64,000 nt of DNA from Aquimarina algicola (lineage in GTDB: Bacteria > Bacteroidota > Bacteroidia > Flavobacteriales > Flavobacteriaceae): positions 286,505 to 350,504 of the forward strand of contig NZ_VFWZ01000008.1 in the NCBI RefSeq assembly GCF_006443095.1. Direction: 5' to 3'. Position 1 is the first letter of the stretch; every line of letters begins with the position of its first letter. Made by a program: the position numbers and the translations under genes. A model generated the notes under the pieces. That model was given only the letters and a program-made list of their open reading frames with translations. It did not search any database and was not told where the DNA came from. Below are positions 36,080-45,174 of this stretch, in pieces.

Positions 36080-37393
36080 ATGATATTCTTAGCAGCATCT
36101 ACTGGTGGAACGATAGCAATAACCATAATTTCATTTTTGGTATTAATTCTTGTCTTAGTTGGAATATTACTATTTGCAAAAGATAAATTAATGCCATCTG
36201 GTCCGGTAAAAATTACCATCAATGGCGAGAAAGAAATAGAAGTACCATCAGGAGGAACATTATTATCGACTCTTGGAGGGCAAAAGATTTTTTTACCTTC
36301 AGCTTGTGGAGGAGGAGGAACCTGTATTCAATGTGAATGTCACGTGTTAGAAGGTGGTGGAGAAGCACTTCCTACAGAAACACCACATTTCTCTCGTAAA
36401 GAATTGCAACACGGAGCTCGTTTAGCTTGTCAGGTAAAGGTTAAGCAAGACATGAACATAGAAATTCCTGAAGAAGTATTTGGAATTAAAAAATGGGAAG
36501 CAGAAGTAGTACGTAACTACAATGTTGCTTCTTTTATTAAAGAATTTGTCGTTCGTATCCCAGAGGATATGGATTATAAAGCCGGAGGATATATTCAGAT
36601 CGAAATTCCACAGTGTGAAGTGAAATATTCTGATATGGATATTACAGCACACCCAGAGGAACACGCATCACCAGATATGTTTAAAGCAGAATGGGATAAG
36701 TTTGGGTTATGGCCTTTAGTAATGAAAAATAATGAGACTGTAGAACGTGCTTATTCTATGGCTTCTTATCCTGCAGAAGGTAGAGATATTATGCTTAACG
36801 TACGTATTGCTACTCCACCATGGGATAGAGCAAAAAATGGATGGATGGACGTAAATCCAGGTGTGGCGTCGTCTTACATTTTCTCAAGAAAACCAGGGGA
36901 TAAGGTTACGATTTCTGGTCCTTACGGAGAATTCTTTATTAATGAGTCTGAAGCAGAAATGCTTTATGTAGGTGGTGGTGCAGGAATGGCGCCTATGCGT
37001 TCTCATTTGTATCATTTATTCAAAACACTAGAAACAGGTCGTAGGGTTACATACTGGTATGGAGGACGATCCAAAAGAGAACTGTTTTATCTGGATCACT
37101 TCTATGATTTAGAGAAAAAATTCTCGAATTTCAAATTTTATCTTGCTTTATCAGAACCTTTAGAAGAAGATAACTGGAAAGTAAAGAAAGATATCGATGA
37201 TACAGAAGGAGACGGATTTGTTGGCTTTATTCACAACTGTGTAATTGATAACTATTTGAATCATCATGAAGCACCGGAAGATATAGAACTATATTTCTGT
37301 GGTCCACCATTAATGAACAAAGCTGTTCAGAAAATGGGAGAGGATTTTGGTATTCCTGATGAAAATATCAGATTTGATGATTTTGGAGGATAG
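36080..37393 (+). CDS. nqrF: Na+-translocating NADH:quinone reductase subunit F
   Basis: A 437-residue NADH-oxidising subunit. One N-terminal membrane helix is followed by a 2Fe-2S ferredoxin domain with Cys76, Cys82, Cys85 and Cys117 in the plant-type spacing. An FAD domain (motif RAYSMASYP) and an NADH domain (YVGGGAGMAPMRSHL, YWYGGRSKRELFY) complete it, ending in the typical FDDFGG. It passes electrons from NADH through FAD and the iron-sulphur cluster into the pump. Last gene of the operon, before a strong terminator. Confidence 0.97.
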   Translation: MIFLAASTGGTIAITIISFLVLILVLVGILLFAKDKLMPSGPVKITINGEKEIEVPSGGTLLSTLGGQKIFLPSACGGGGTCIQCECHVLEGGGEALPTETPHFSRKELQHGARLACQVKVKQDMNIEIPEEVFGIKKWEAEVVRNYNVASFIKEFVVRIPEDMDYKAGGYIQIEIPQCEVKYSDMDITAHPEEHASPDMFKAEWDKFGLWPLVMKNNETVERAYSMASYPAEGRDIMLNVRIATPPWDRAKNGWMDVNPGVASSYIFSRKPGDKVTISGPYGEFFINESEAEMLYVGGGAGMAPMRSHLYHLFKTLETGRRVTYWYGGRSKRELFYLDHFYDLEKKFSNFKFYLALSEPLEEDNWKVKKDIDDTEGDGFVGFIHNCVIDNYLNHHEAPEDIELYFCGPPLMNKAVQKMGEDFGIPDENIRFDDFGG

Positions 37394-37420
37394 AAAGTAA
37401 ATCCTATTCTTTTAAATATA

Positions 37421-37460
37421 AAAAAGGAGACTTATGTTAATCAACATAAGTCTCCTTTTT
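37421..37460. terminator. nqr operon terminator (bidirectional)
   Basis: A perfect 18-bp stem (37421-37438 with 37443-37460) with a 4-base loop and a T-run lies 27 bases after nqrF. It also sits at the 3' end of the convergent barrel-protein gene. Confidence 0.92.
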
Positions 37461-37472
37461 TTATGATATAGA

Positions 37473-38141
37473 TTATATATTGTACAGTATGCCAAAAGAG
37501 ATATTATTAAAATCTAAGTCTATTGAAAACTCATTATCTTCTCTCTTAATTTCTGAACTATCCAAAGAGTTAAACGCTGTGAATTCTTGGTCAAGATATC
37601 TTATTCCTCCTATTCTCGAGGTAATAGATAATTTTTCTGAAATGAAAAAATTTATTCCTGGAGATAGGGTAATGTCATATGCTTTAACTTCTGTTTCAAA
37701 AACTCCTGTGTTTAGCTGATTGGAAGAACCTGGACTTTCAGTTTCATTTTTAGTAAAAGTGTACCCTACAGAAAGGTCAGCGTAGATAGAAAATCGTTTT
37801 TGTGGATGTATAAAGTATCTTGCAAAAGCACCCAGAGAATAACCAGATAAATCAGTAACAGTATTTGAAACATTATTACCTCTAGATTTTTGTTCCCCCG
37901 TCAAATACCCCAGTCTTGTGCCTAATGCTAAATTTGAACCTACAAAATAACCGATTTCCGGTTGGATTTGAAATTCATTAGTTTCACTAGTTGAATTGGT
38001 GTTTTTTGTTTCAGAATTTTTGTAATTAATTGTTCCTGAAATAAAAAAGTCTTCCTTTTTAAAACCAAAATCAGGTTCTTCTTGCGCATGTATAGTAGTA
38101 AGTAAAAAAAGAGAAGTTAAGAGTAAAAATGTTGTTTTCAT
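37473..38141 (-). CDS. Outer membrane beta-barrel protein
   Basis: A 222-residue protein with a signal peptide (MKTTFLLLTSLFLLTTIHAQ) and alternating-hydrophobic strands typical of small barrels of the OmpX/OmpA-like group: ALGTRLGYLTGEQ, GAFARYFIHPQKRFSIYADLSVGY, and a C-terminal strand ending FGILYNI. Many such barrels exist in flavobacteria; substrate or role is unknown. The gene converges with nqrF and is monocistronic. Confidence 0.8.
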   Translation of the reverse strand: MKTTFLLLTSLFLLTTIHAQEEPDFGFKKEDFFISGTINYKNSETKNTNSTSETNEFQIQPEIGYFVGSNLALGTRLGYLTGEQKSRGNNVSNTVTDLSGYSLGAFARYFIHPQKRFSIYADLSVGYTFTKNETESPGSSNQLNTGVFETEVKAYDITLSPGINFFISEKLSITSRIGGIRYLDQEFTAFNSLDSSEIKREDNEFSIDLDFNNISFGILYNI

Positions 38142-38394
38142 ATTTTTGTTTTTGTAATTTTTTTGTTGAATACAAGTTTATTTGTCTTACATGCAAAAAA
38201 AACCTTTCTAATATTGATCAATAAAAGACATCAAAGCATATTTATTAAAATTATTCTTTTTTAGGTATTTATAAAACTGTAAACTAAAATACTGATGCAG
38301 AGCTTTCGATCCTTATTTTTTAGATCAATTAATAATTGAATGCGAATCATAATGTTTTTTATACATTAGATATTATAATTAACGATTTAGATGA

Positions 38395-39273
38395 ATGAAA
38401 AAAATTTATATTACTCTGTTTTTATTGATTGTTTTGTTTTTGGTGTTAAATCAGACTGTAACAGGAAAAATGGTCGTGAGTTATATCAAAGGAAGCGTTA
38501 GCAATATTAGTAAAGACTCAGATTATATTGATAAAAATGGAGATTTAATTTCGACACGGGTTACTGTTCCTAGTGGATATAAGAGAGTTTCTTATAAAAA
38601 AGGTTCATTTGGAGAGTATCTTCGTAATTATCCATTAAAACCATATGGTAGTAAGATTATAAATTATGATAATAGTGAGTATTTTGCACAAAATTGGCAT
38701 GATGCTATTCTTGAAATTCCGGTTCCTGAAAATGGATTGCAACAATGTGCAGACGCTTTAATGAGAATAAGGTCTGAGTATCTATGGCTACACAATCGAA
38801 AAGATGAAATTGGTTTTAATTTTACTTCAGGACATTATTGCTCATGGATAAAATATGCTGAAGGATATCGCCCCAAGATACAAGGGAATAAAGTGACTTT
38901 TCATAAAACCTCTTCGGCAGATTATTCTAAGTCTAATTTTTATAAATATCTTAATCTAATCTACACCTATGCAGGTACATTATCAATGAGCCATGAGCTT
39001 AGAAAAGTAGCTGTATCAGATGTAAAAATTGGTGATATGCTCGTCAAACCAGGTTCGCCTGGGCACATAGAAATTATTGTAGATGAAATAATTAATGAAG
39101 AAGGGCATAAAATGTATCTCTTAGCTCAAGGGAATACGCCGGCTCAAAGCGTTTGTCTGCTCAAAAATTTTGAAAACACATCCATCTCACCTTGGTATCA
39201 GTTTAATGAATACGAAGCTGTTTACACACCCAGCTATTATTTTGATGAAGCGCGATTTATACGGTTCAAATAA
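38395..39273 (+). CDS. DUF4846 family protein
   Basis: A 292-residue protein with one N-terminal hydrophobic segment (MKKIYITLFLLIVLFLVLNQ) that may be a signal anchor or uncleaved signal. The body matches DUF4846: PVPENGLQQCADALMRIRSEYLW, SGHYCSWIKYAEGYRP, GDMLVKPGSPGHIEIIVDE and LLAQGNTPAQS. Function unknown. It heads a likely three-gene unit ending in apbE (gaps of 51 and 11 bases), which places it near flavoprotein maturation, but no direct link is visible. Confidence 0.82.
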   Translation: MKKIYITLFLLIVLFLVLNQTVTGKMVVSYIKGSVSNISKDSDYIDKNGDLISTRVTVPSGYKRVSYKKGSFGEYLRNYPLKPYGSKIINYDNSEYFAQNWHDAILEIPVPENGLQQCADALMRIRSEYLWLHNRKDEIGFNFTSGHYCSWIKYAEGYRPKIQGNKVTFHKTSSADYSKSNFYKYLNLIYTYAGTLSMSHELRKVAVSDVKIGDMLVKPGSPGHIEIIVDEIINEEGHKMYLLAQGNTPAQSVCLLKNFENTSISPWYQFNEYEAVYTPSYYFDEARFIRFK

Positions 39274-39309
39274 TTCAAATTTCAGAATTAATAATTCTAA
39301 TTTAGATAG

Positions 39310-39317
39310 TATCTTTG
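39310..39317 (+). promoter_or_regulatory. -7 promoter element before 125-residue gene
   Basis: TATCTTTG, extended TAGTATCTTTG, ends only 7 bases before the next ATG, so transcripts from it would be nearly leaderless. It could drive the small gene and apbE. Confidence 0.45.
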
Positions 39318-39324
39318 CAGCATT

Positions 39325-39702
39325 ATGTCTAGAATACTTACCAAACAAGAGTTGCATAATCTTGCAATGAATATTGTAGGAGAAGAATTAGAAAAAAAAG
39401 GCTTTGAGTTCATAGCGATAAACAGTACGCTTGGTAAACATCCTCAATTTGTATGTGTTGATCAATCGAATCAACGTTATTTTGTTCTTGTAAAAGCAAT
39501 TTCTTATCCAGACAATCCTCATAATTATGATATGATCTGGATGGAGTCTTTTAAAAAACATGCGCGCGAACAAAAAGCTAAGGTTTTTTATGCAGGAGTT
39601 GGATTGCAAAATGCAGAGAACCCTAATAAACCTGTTTTTTTGAATCAGGATTATGTGTTAGAATATGCAGGATTACAAATCATAGAAACACATCTGAATT
39701 AA
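39325..39702 (+). CDS. Conserved small protein between DUF4846 and apbE genes
   Basis: A 125-residue soluble protein (MSRILTKQELHNLAMNIVGE) without signal or membrane segment. Relatives in flavobacteria are, from memory, often labelled as an NQR subunit F, but no ferredoxin cysteines, FAD or NADH motif is present, so that label is not supported. The helix followed by alternating strands (PQFVCVDQSNQRYFVLVKAI, KAKVFYAGVGLQNA) resembles small nuclease-like folds; this is a guess. It is 11 bases upstream of apbE. Confidence 0.7.
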   Translation: MSRILTKQELHNLAMNIVGEELEKKGFEFIAINSTLGKHPQFVCVDQSNQRYFVLVKAISYPDNPHNYDMIWMESFKKHAREQKAKVFYAGVGLQNAENPNKPVFLNQDYVLEYAGLQIIETHLN

Positions 39703-39713
39703 ATTGTCTATTT

Positions 39714-40709
39714 ATGTTGAAGAGAATATTTGTTATTGTATTTTTTAGTCTGCTTTTCTCTTGTAAAGAAGAAACCAAATTACATCTTAATGTTACCAGA
39801 GGCAATGCCTTCGGAACTTTTTTTTCTGTGCAATTTATAACAGACAGAGCAATTGATTTTTCAACATCTTATGATAGCATAGCTCAAGTTATTAATACTT
39901 CTATGTCTACCTACATAAAAGATTCTGATATTTCAAAGATTAATGCCGGAGATACGACGGTGACGGTTGATGATCATTTCAAAAAAGTTTTTAATGCCTC
40001 CAAGGATATTTATACCACTACAAATGGTGCTTTTGATCCTACTATTGGGATTTTGGTCAATGCATGGGATTTTGGTCCAAAAGGAAAAATAAAGTCGTTA
40101 GACAGTCTTAAAATTGATAGTTTGCTAGTTTCTGTAGGTATGGACAAGTTATCTTTACAAGATGAGAAAATTATAAAAGCACATCCTCATACTTTTATTG
40201 ATTTTAATGCTTTGGCAAAAGGATATGCAGTAGATGTCTTTGCTGACTTTATAGAAAGCAAAGGGTTTGAAAATTATATAGTTGAAATAGGAGGAGAGAT
40301 CAGAGCCAAAGGAAACCATTTGATCAAACAGAAACCCTGGCGAATCGGTGTTGAAGATCCTAATTTTGACAATACACAATCGTATACTAAGGTTATTTCC
40401 CTTCAAAATGGAGCAATGGCAACATCAGGTAGTTACAGAAAGTACAAAATTGATGAATCTGGCAATCGATACACACATATTATAAATACACAAACAGGGT
40501 ATCCTAACAGATCTAACGTGTTAAGTGTGTCAGTTATTGCCGAAACCTGTATGTATGCAGATGCTTATGCAACAGCATTAATGTCTATGGGATTAGAAAA
40601 GGCAAAACTATTTCTGAAAGATCATCCTGAGCTTAAAGTGTTTTTTATCTTCGAAAATGAAAATAAGAAACTAGAAACATATGCTATAAATGGTTTTCCT
40701 GAAGAGTGA
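39714..40709 (+). CDS. apbE: FAD:protein FMN transferase
   Basis: A 331-residue lipoprotein (VIVFFSLLFSCKEE, lipobox Cys near residue 17) of the ApbE family. Motifs include GAFDPTIGILVNAWDFGP, the FAD-binding DFNALAKGYAVDVFADFIE and YIVEIGGEIRAKG, and HIINTQTGYP with MYADAYATALM for metal and FAD. ApbE transfers FMN from FAD to Thr in exported proteins, notably NqrB and NqrC, whose genes lie 2.3 kb upstream. It converges with the CHAT gene with a 2-base gap. Confidence 0.94.
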   Translation: MLKRIFVIVFFSLLFSCKEETKLHLNVTRGNAFGTFFSVQFITDRAIDFSTSYDSIAQVINTSMSTYIKDSDISKINAGDTTVTVDDHFKKVFNASKDIYTTTNGAFDPTIGILVNAWDFGPKGKIKSLDSLKIDSLLVSVGMDKLSLQDEKIIKAHPHTFIDFNALAKGYAVDVFADFIESKGFENYIVEIGGEIRAKGNHLIKQKPWRIGVEDPNFDNTQSYTKVISLQNGAMATSGSYRKYKIDESGNRYTHIINTQTGYPNRSNVLSVSVIAETCMYADAYATALMSMGLEKAKLFLKDHPELKVFFIFENENKKLETYAINGFPEE

Positions 40710-40711
40710 GA

Positions 40712-43700
40712 CTACTTTTTTACCCTCTTCCTATACACAAATATTCCAACACTAGAAATGACTAAAAGTGATAGTATAAAAACGATCCAATAATATGAAT
40801 TTGTATTGCTATTAAATTCAATAGCACTAGTATTGCCAATTAAATAGAATCCTCCCCAATAAAAAGGATCGGTTCTATTGATATCTGCATGAGTTAAGTA
40901 TTGTAATTTAGCTTGCTGCAATGCTTTTATTTTATTCATTCCTTTTTTTAAATTGATGTAAAAGTATTTCATCAATTCGGGAGTAGTTTGATCTGATACT
41001 TCCCAACTGGTGAGTAACAAACTCTTAGTTCCTGCATATTGAAAAGCATTACCGATACTCATAATTCCTTCTCCTTTTGCTATTTTACCATCACCGGTAT
41101 TGCATGCACTTAATACAGCGAGTTCTGCCGGGATATTCAAAGCAAAAAGCTCATGGCTGTATAAATAATTGTCTTCAATAGCATCTTGATTTTTTGTAAA
41201 CAACAGCCTGGAGTTTTCAGGGCGTTCATTGTCTATCTCCCCATGTAGTGCCAGATGCAGAATATTATATTGCGAAGCATGTTCTTTAAAATTCGTTTCT
41301 ATCGCTTGATTACCATAATAATATTGTCCTTCTATGATTTCTGAAATTGCTTTGATTTCTTCACGAGTGCCCGGTAAATCAGCATGAGTATCTCTTAAAG
41401 TAGCTAAGCTTATGGTTTCAGAATTCACTTTGTAAAGACTATCTGAAAAAGAGAAAGCAAGACACTCTTGTCTGTTTTTTGAAAGCTTATCTTTTTTAGG
41501 TCTAGTAGTGAATAGTAATTTTGCAGAACTAGCATATCCTATTGCATGTGTTTTGAGGAGATACGATAGATTTCTAGGGTTGTTAGAAGCATCGTTTTCG
41601 GTGAGTAAAAGCTCAAAATTAAGATGCCAAAGGGGACCATCTGGTATAATAATAATTTGATCTCCCGTAAGTTGCTTTTTGATAGGAGAAATGATCTGTT
41701 TGTATATTTGATGTGATAGTGTTTTAAAAGCAAATGTTTCTTGTGTAATAATAGATTTTCGTAATTTTTTGATGTTTTCTTCGAGCTTGGGTGTAGCTAG
41801 TGTCGTTGCTTTGATACTATTTTTTGAAACCGTAAATACATAAGTAGTACTATCTGAGGTAAAAAACTCGACTATAGTAGTATGTGTATCTAAATTCTTT
41901 TGAATATCTGCAATAGATATACTATCATTTTTATGTTGCAGTTGATAGTATTTAGGGTATTTTTTTGCAATATGTTGTGTAAGTGAATCTAGTTTTCGAC
42001 CGATATTGAATAATTGATTTTCATAAGCAACAATTTTTGTAGAATCTGGGTGTTGCATATTCCACTCATTGGTAATTTCTGAGGTATAAAAGGCATAGTC
42101 GGTTTTTAGATTTTTTTCTGCGTTTTGAATGGTTGTAGGTAAACCGATAAAACTTTTGGCATTAGATGCTGCAAGTAGTCCTTTTAATGCATTGGCCTTG
42201 CTTTTTTCAGAATATAGAAATGCTTGTTCAAGTGCTTCTTGATTTTGAGTGACATTATAGTATTGTAATTGTGCCTGTATGGCTCCTTCATATACTTTTT
42301 GAGTAAGGTCGGCAAACGTAATCTTGTCTTGGTAGTTCTGTAGTGTTTGCCGGATACTTTTGATCAGTGTATCTGTTTTGTGATAGATTTTGATACTTTC
42401 CTCTAGACTAGTTAAGTTATGATTTTCTTGATGTTGATCTCGTAATACTTTTGCCTTGCCTTGATAAGTTTGTAGCAAAATATTTAAGTCCAAATATTGA
42501 CCAAAATCAACATTGTGATGTGTTAGGTTTTCTTGAGATTTTGTATTGGCGGTTATCGCTTTGTCGTAATATAATAAAGCATTTTTGTAATCTTTTTTTT
42601 GGTGATATGTTTTTGCGATTAGATTATATGATTTTGCAGTTCTGGGATGGTGCTTTCCATCGGTTAGTAATCTGACCTCGATACTTTTGAGTAGAATCTC
42701 TAAGGCGTTATGATATTCTTTTTTTAATCGATATACATGAGCGATAGCATTGTTAATATCACTTACATTATAGTTAGTGTTTCCAAAAAAATGCTTGTGG
42801 ATTTTTAAGGCTTTTTTGTAAAATGAAAGTGCAGTGTCATATTCTTTTTTTACAATACAAATACCCGCAAGGTCGTGATATGTATATGAAGTTTCGTGAT
42901 GGTTTTCCCCATATTTATTAATTCGTATTTGTAGTGCTTTTTTGTAAAAATAATCAGCCAAAGTATATTCTTTCTTGGCTTTATAACAATTCGCTATATT
43001 ATTATATACTCTTGCAACAGCTGTATGGTTTTTTCCTAATATTTCAATATAAATTTCATTTGCTTTATTGTAATAGGATATTGCTTTATTGTATTTGCCT
43101 TGATGTTGATAAACGAGTCCTATATTGTTATATCTCGCGCTTATTCGAGAATGGTGTTTGCCTAATATTTTTTTGCTAATGATTAATGCTTTTTCAAAAT
43201 ATTGAAGTGATTTATTATACCAACCTTTTTTTAAGTTAATAATACCAATCTCGTTATAGATAGAGCTAAATAATCTTTCACTTTTTTTATTTAGGACTTT
43301 TAATGCTTTATTGAAATACCTTAAAGCTTTGTCATGATTTCCTTTGAGTTTATAGATTACACCAATGTTTTTATAACAAAATGCTAAATTAGGATGTTGT
43401 TCTCCAAGAGTATTGGCTATAATAGATATTGCTTTTTCTTGATGTTGTAAAGCTTTTTTATATTTATTTGTACGAGTTAAAATATTACCAATATGATGAT
43501 AACAAAAAGCAACTTCGATACTTTTTTCCGGGTAGATTTTTTTTCTGATTTTTAATGCATTTTGATAGTACTCTAATGCTGATTTATATTTCCCGATATG
43601 GTAATATGTGGTACCTATATCAATGTAACTTTCTGCAATTTTTTGGTGATGATTGCCAAAAGTTTGTACTCTGGTCTGTAATGCTTTTTGATAATGATTC

Positions 43701-44236
43701 ATGGCTTGATCATACCGAGCCAAAATATGATCTATAGTACCCATATTATGATAACAATCTGCTACCCGATAATCGTTTTCTCCAAAATGCTTAAGTTGTA
43801 TGGATAGGGCTTTTTGATAAAATTCCATTGCTTTTTGAAATTTATCTTGTTTTTTAAGAATATGACCGATACTGTTGTAGGATAATGCTATTTCAGGATG
43901 TTTGTCTTCAAAAAGTTGTTGTTTGATTGCTAACGCCTTTTTTGCGTTTTCCAGAGCGATGTCCAGATCATAGTTTTTTCTTTGAGTTTCAGCTATCTTT
44001 TCATAGGTAGTTGCTACTTTTTTTTGTGCATTTGCATTTTGGTATATGGGTAATGCTTTTTCAAAATATACTATTGCACTATCTAATTTCCAAGCGGTAA
44101 GTAGGTGTTGCGCTTTGATGAAATGTCGTGAAGCTACAAGTGTATCCTTTTTTTGTGCATATATACTACAACACAAAAACATAAATAGTAAAACAGATAC
44201 AATTTTAGTACAAAATGTTGGGGTAGTGGGTTGCAT
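40712..44236 (-). CDS. TPR-CHAT domain protein, membrane anchored
   Basis: A 1174-residue protein. An N-terminal signal (IVSVLLFMFLCCSIYAQ) is followed by about a dozen 42-residue kinesin-light-chain-type TPRs (for example GKYKSALEYYQNALKIRKKI), a helical linker, and a C-terminal CHAT domain. Its predicted catalytic dyad is His998 (LHLALHGE) and Cys1045 (AVLSACNTGDG). A membrane helix (about 1147-1168) and a basic tail end the protein, so the CHAT domain should face the periplasm. CHAT proteins are caspase-like; the target is unknown. No sigma factor or effector gene is adjacent. Confidence 0.88.
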   Translation of the reverse strand: MQPTTPTFCTKIVSVLLFMFLCCSIYAQKKDTLVASRHFIKAQHLLTAWKLDSAIVYFEKALPIYQNANAQKKVATTYEKIAETQRKNYDLDIALENAKKALAIKQQLFEDKHPEIALSYNSIGHILKKQDKFQKAMEFYQKALSIQLKHFGENDYRVADCYHNMGTIDHILARYDQAMNHYQKALQTRVQTFGNHHQKIAESYIDIGTTYYHIGKYKSALEYYQNALKIRKKIYPEKSIEVAFCYHHIGNILTRTNKYKKALQHQEKAISIIANTLGEQHPNLAFCYKNIGVIYKLKGNHDKALRYFNKALKVLNKKSERLFSSIYNEIGIINLKKGWYNKSLQYFEKALIISKKILGKHHSRISARYNNIGLVYQHQGKYNKAISYYNKANEIYIEILGKNHTAVARVYNNIANCYKAKKEYTLADYFYKKALQIRINKYGENHHETSYTYHDLAGICIVKKEYDTALSFYKKALKIHKHFFGNTNYNVSDINNAIAHVYRLKKEYHNALEILLKSIEVRLLTDGKHHPRTAKSYNLIAKTYHQKKDYKNALLYYDKAITANTKSQENLTHHNVDFGQYLDLNILLQTYQGKAKVLRDQHQENHNLTSLEESIKIYHKTDTLIKSIRQTLQNYQDKITFADLTQKVYEGAIQAQLQYYNVTQNQEALEQAFLYSEKSKANALKGLLAASNAKSFIGLPTTIQNAEKNLKTDYAFYTSEITNEWNMQHPDSTKIVAYENQLFNIGRKLDSLTQHIAKKYPKYYQLQHKNDSISIADIQKNLDTHTTIVEFFTSDSTTYVFTVSKNSIKATTLATPKLEENIKKLRKSIITQETFAFKTLSHQIYKQIISPIKKQLTGDQIIIIPDGPLWHLNFELLLTENDASNNPRNLSYLLKTHAIGYASSAKLLFTTRPKKDKLSKNRQECLAFSFSDSLYKVNSETISLATLRDTHADLPGTREEIKAISEIIEGQYYYGNQAIETNFKEHASQYNILHLALHGEIDNERPENSRLLFTKNQDAIEDNYLYSHELFALNIPAELAVLSACNTGDGKIAKGEGIMSIGNAFQYAGTKSLLLTSWEVSDQTTPELMKYFYINLKKGMNKIKALQQAKLQYLTHADINRTDPFYWGGFYLIGNTSAIEFNSNTNSYYWIVFILSLLVISSVGIFVYRKRVKK

Positions 44237-44286
44237 GAGTTATTCAATACAATTTAAATTATCAGCTTTATACTATTAATAACAAA

Positions 44287-44328
44287 AATCATAAAAATGT
44301 TACCCTCGAATTCAGTTTTTTTATGATT
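44287..44328 (-). terminator. Terminator after methyltransferase gene
   Basis: An 11-bp stem (44287-44297 with 44318-44328) and T-rich continuation on the minus strand directly follow the methyltransferase stop. Confidence 0.6.
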
Positions 44329-44330
44329 GA

Positions 44331-45098
44331 TTAAGCTTTGTAGCAAACGGGTAATAGTTCTCCTTTTGCCAGACAATATTTTTCAACTTCTGTTGGGGTT
44401 AAGATTTCAGTGTAATTAATCTCATCAACTTTAAACCCAATGGACCGTAATTTTTCAAAATAATCTCTTCCATACACTCTTACATGATCATATTGTCCAA
44501 AAATTTTGGCTCTTTCTATTGGATCTGTTATGGTATCATCTTCAAAAGTGTGTTCTCGATCAAGATCTTGTGGGATCTGTAATATGGCCATACCTGCAGG
44601 CTTTAAAACCCGAAGGAGCTCTTGCATAGCTTTGGTGTCATCGGGGATATGTTCTAAAACATGATTACAAAATATGACATCAAATTGGTCATTTTCGAAT
44701 GGGAGGTTACAAATATCGGCTTTTACATCAGCCAAAGGAGAGTTAAGATCAGTCGTTGTATACTCAATATGTTTTAGTTTTCTAAATCGTTTATAAAAAG
44801 CCTGCTCCGGTGCAAAGTGCAACACTTTTGCGGGGGTGGTAAAGAATTCGGTTTCATTTTTTAAATATAACCAAAGCAATCGATGTCTTTCTAATGATAA
44901 TGTTGAAGGAGATAATACATTGTCTCTCTGATTGATATATCCATAAGGTAAGAAACGAGAAAAACGCTTACCATCAATAGGGTCGGTGTATTTGTTTCCT
45001 CTTAAAAATAAAGATATAATAGGTCTAACTAGGTAGCTAAGCCTTATTAATAAGGGTCTAGGTATGGTATTGAGAATAAATTTAAAAAGCTTTTTCAT
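44331..45098 (-). CDS. Class I SAM-dependent methyltransferase
   Basis: A 255-residue methyltransferase of the type-11 group. The SAM region is atypical (VLHFAPEQAFYKRFRK), followed by YTTTDLNSPLADVKADIC and the conserved FDVIFCNHVLEHIPDD. The N-terminal 30 residues are hydrophobic and may touch the membrane. Similar proteins occur near glycan or lipid genes, but no such neighbour is seen, so the substrate stays unknown. It probably forms its own unit with a terminator. Confidence 0.85.
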   Translation of the reverse strand: MKKLFKFILNTIPRPLLIRLSYLVRPIISLFLRGNKYTDPIDGKRFSRFLPYGYINQRDNVLSPSTLSLERHRLLWLYLKNETEFFTTPAKVLHFAPEQAFYKRFRKLKHIEYTTTDLNSPLADVKADICNLPFENDQFDVIFCNHVLEHIPDDTKAMQELLRVLKPAGMAILQIPQDLDREHTFEDDTITDPIERAKIFGQYDHVRVYGRDYFEKLRSIGFKVDEINYTEILTPTEVEKYCLAKGELLPVCYKA

Positions 45099-45174
45099 GT
45101 CGTTTCATGAAGATGATAATACCCCAAATGGTAGTGATGAAATACCGTATTAAAAAAGTTAAGAAATTTACTGT

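Noticed and set aside
39325..39702. NQR subunit F-like label for the small gene
   Set aside because: It has no ferredoxin cysteines and no FAD or NADH motif; the true nqrF is at 36080-37393.
41539..43737. Small ORFs on both strands within the CHAT gene
   Set aside because: They are shadows of the TPR repeat coding sequence, where the repeated codons keep other frames open.
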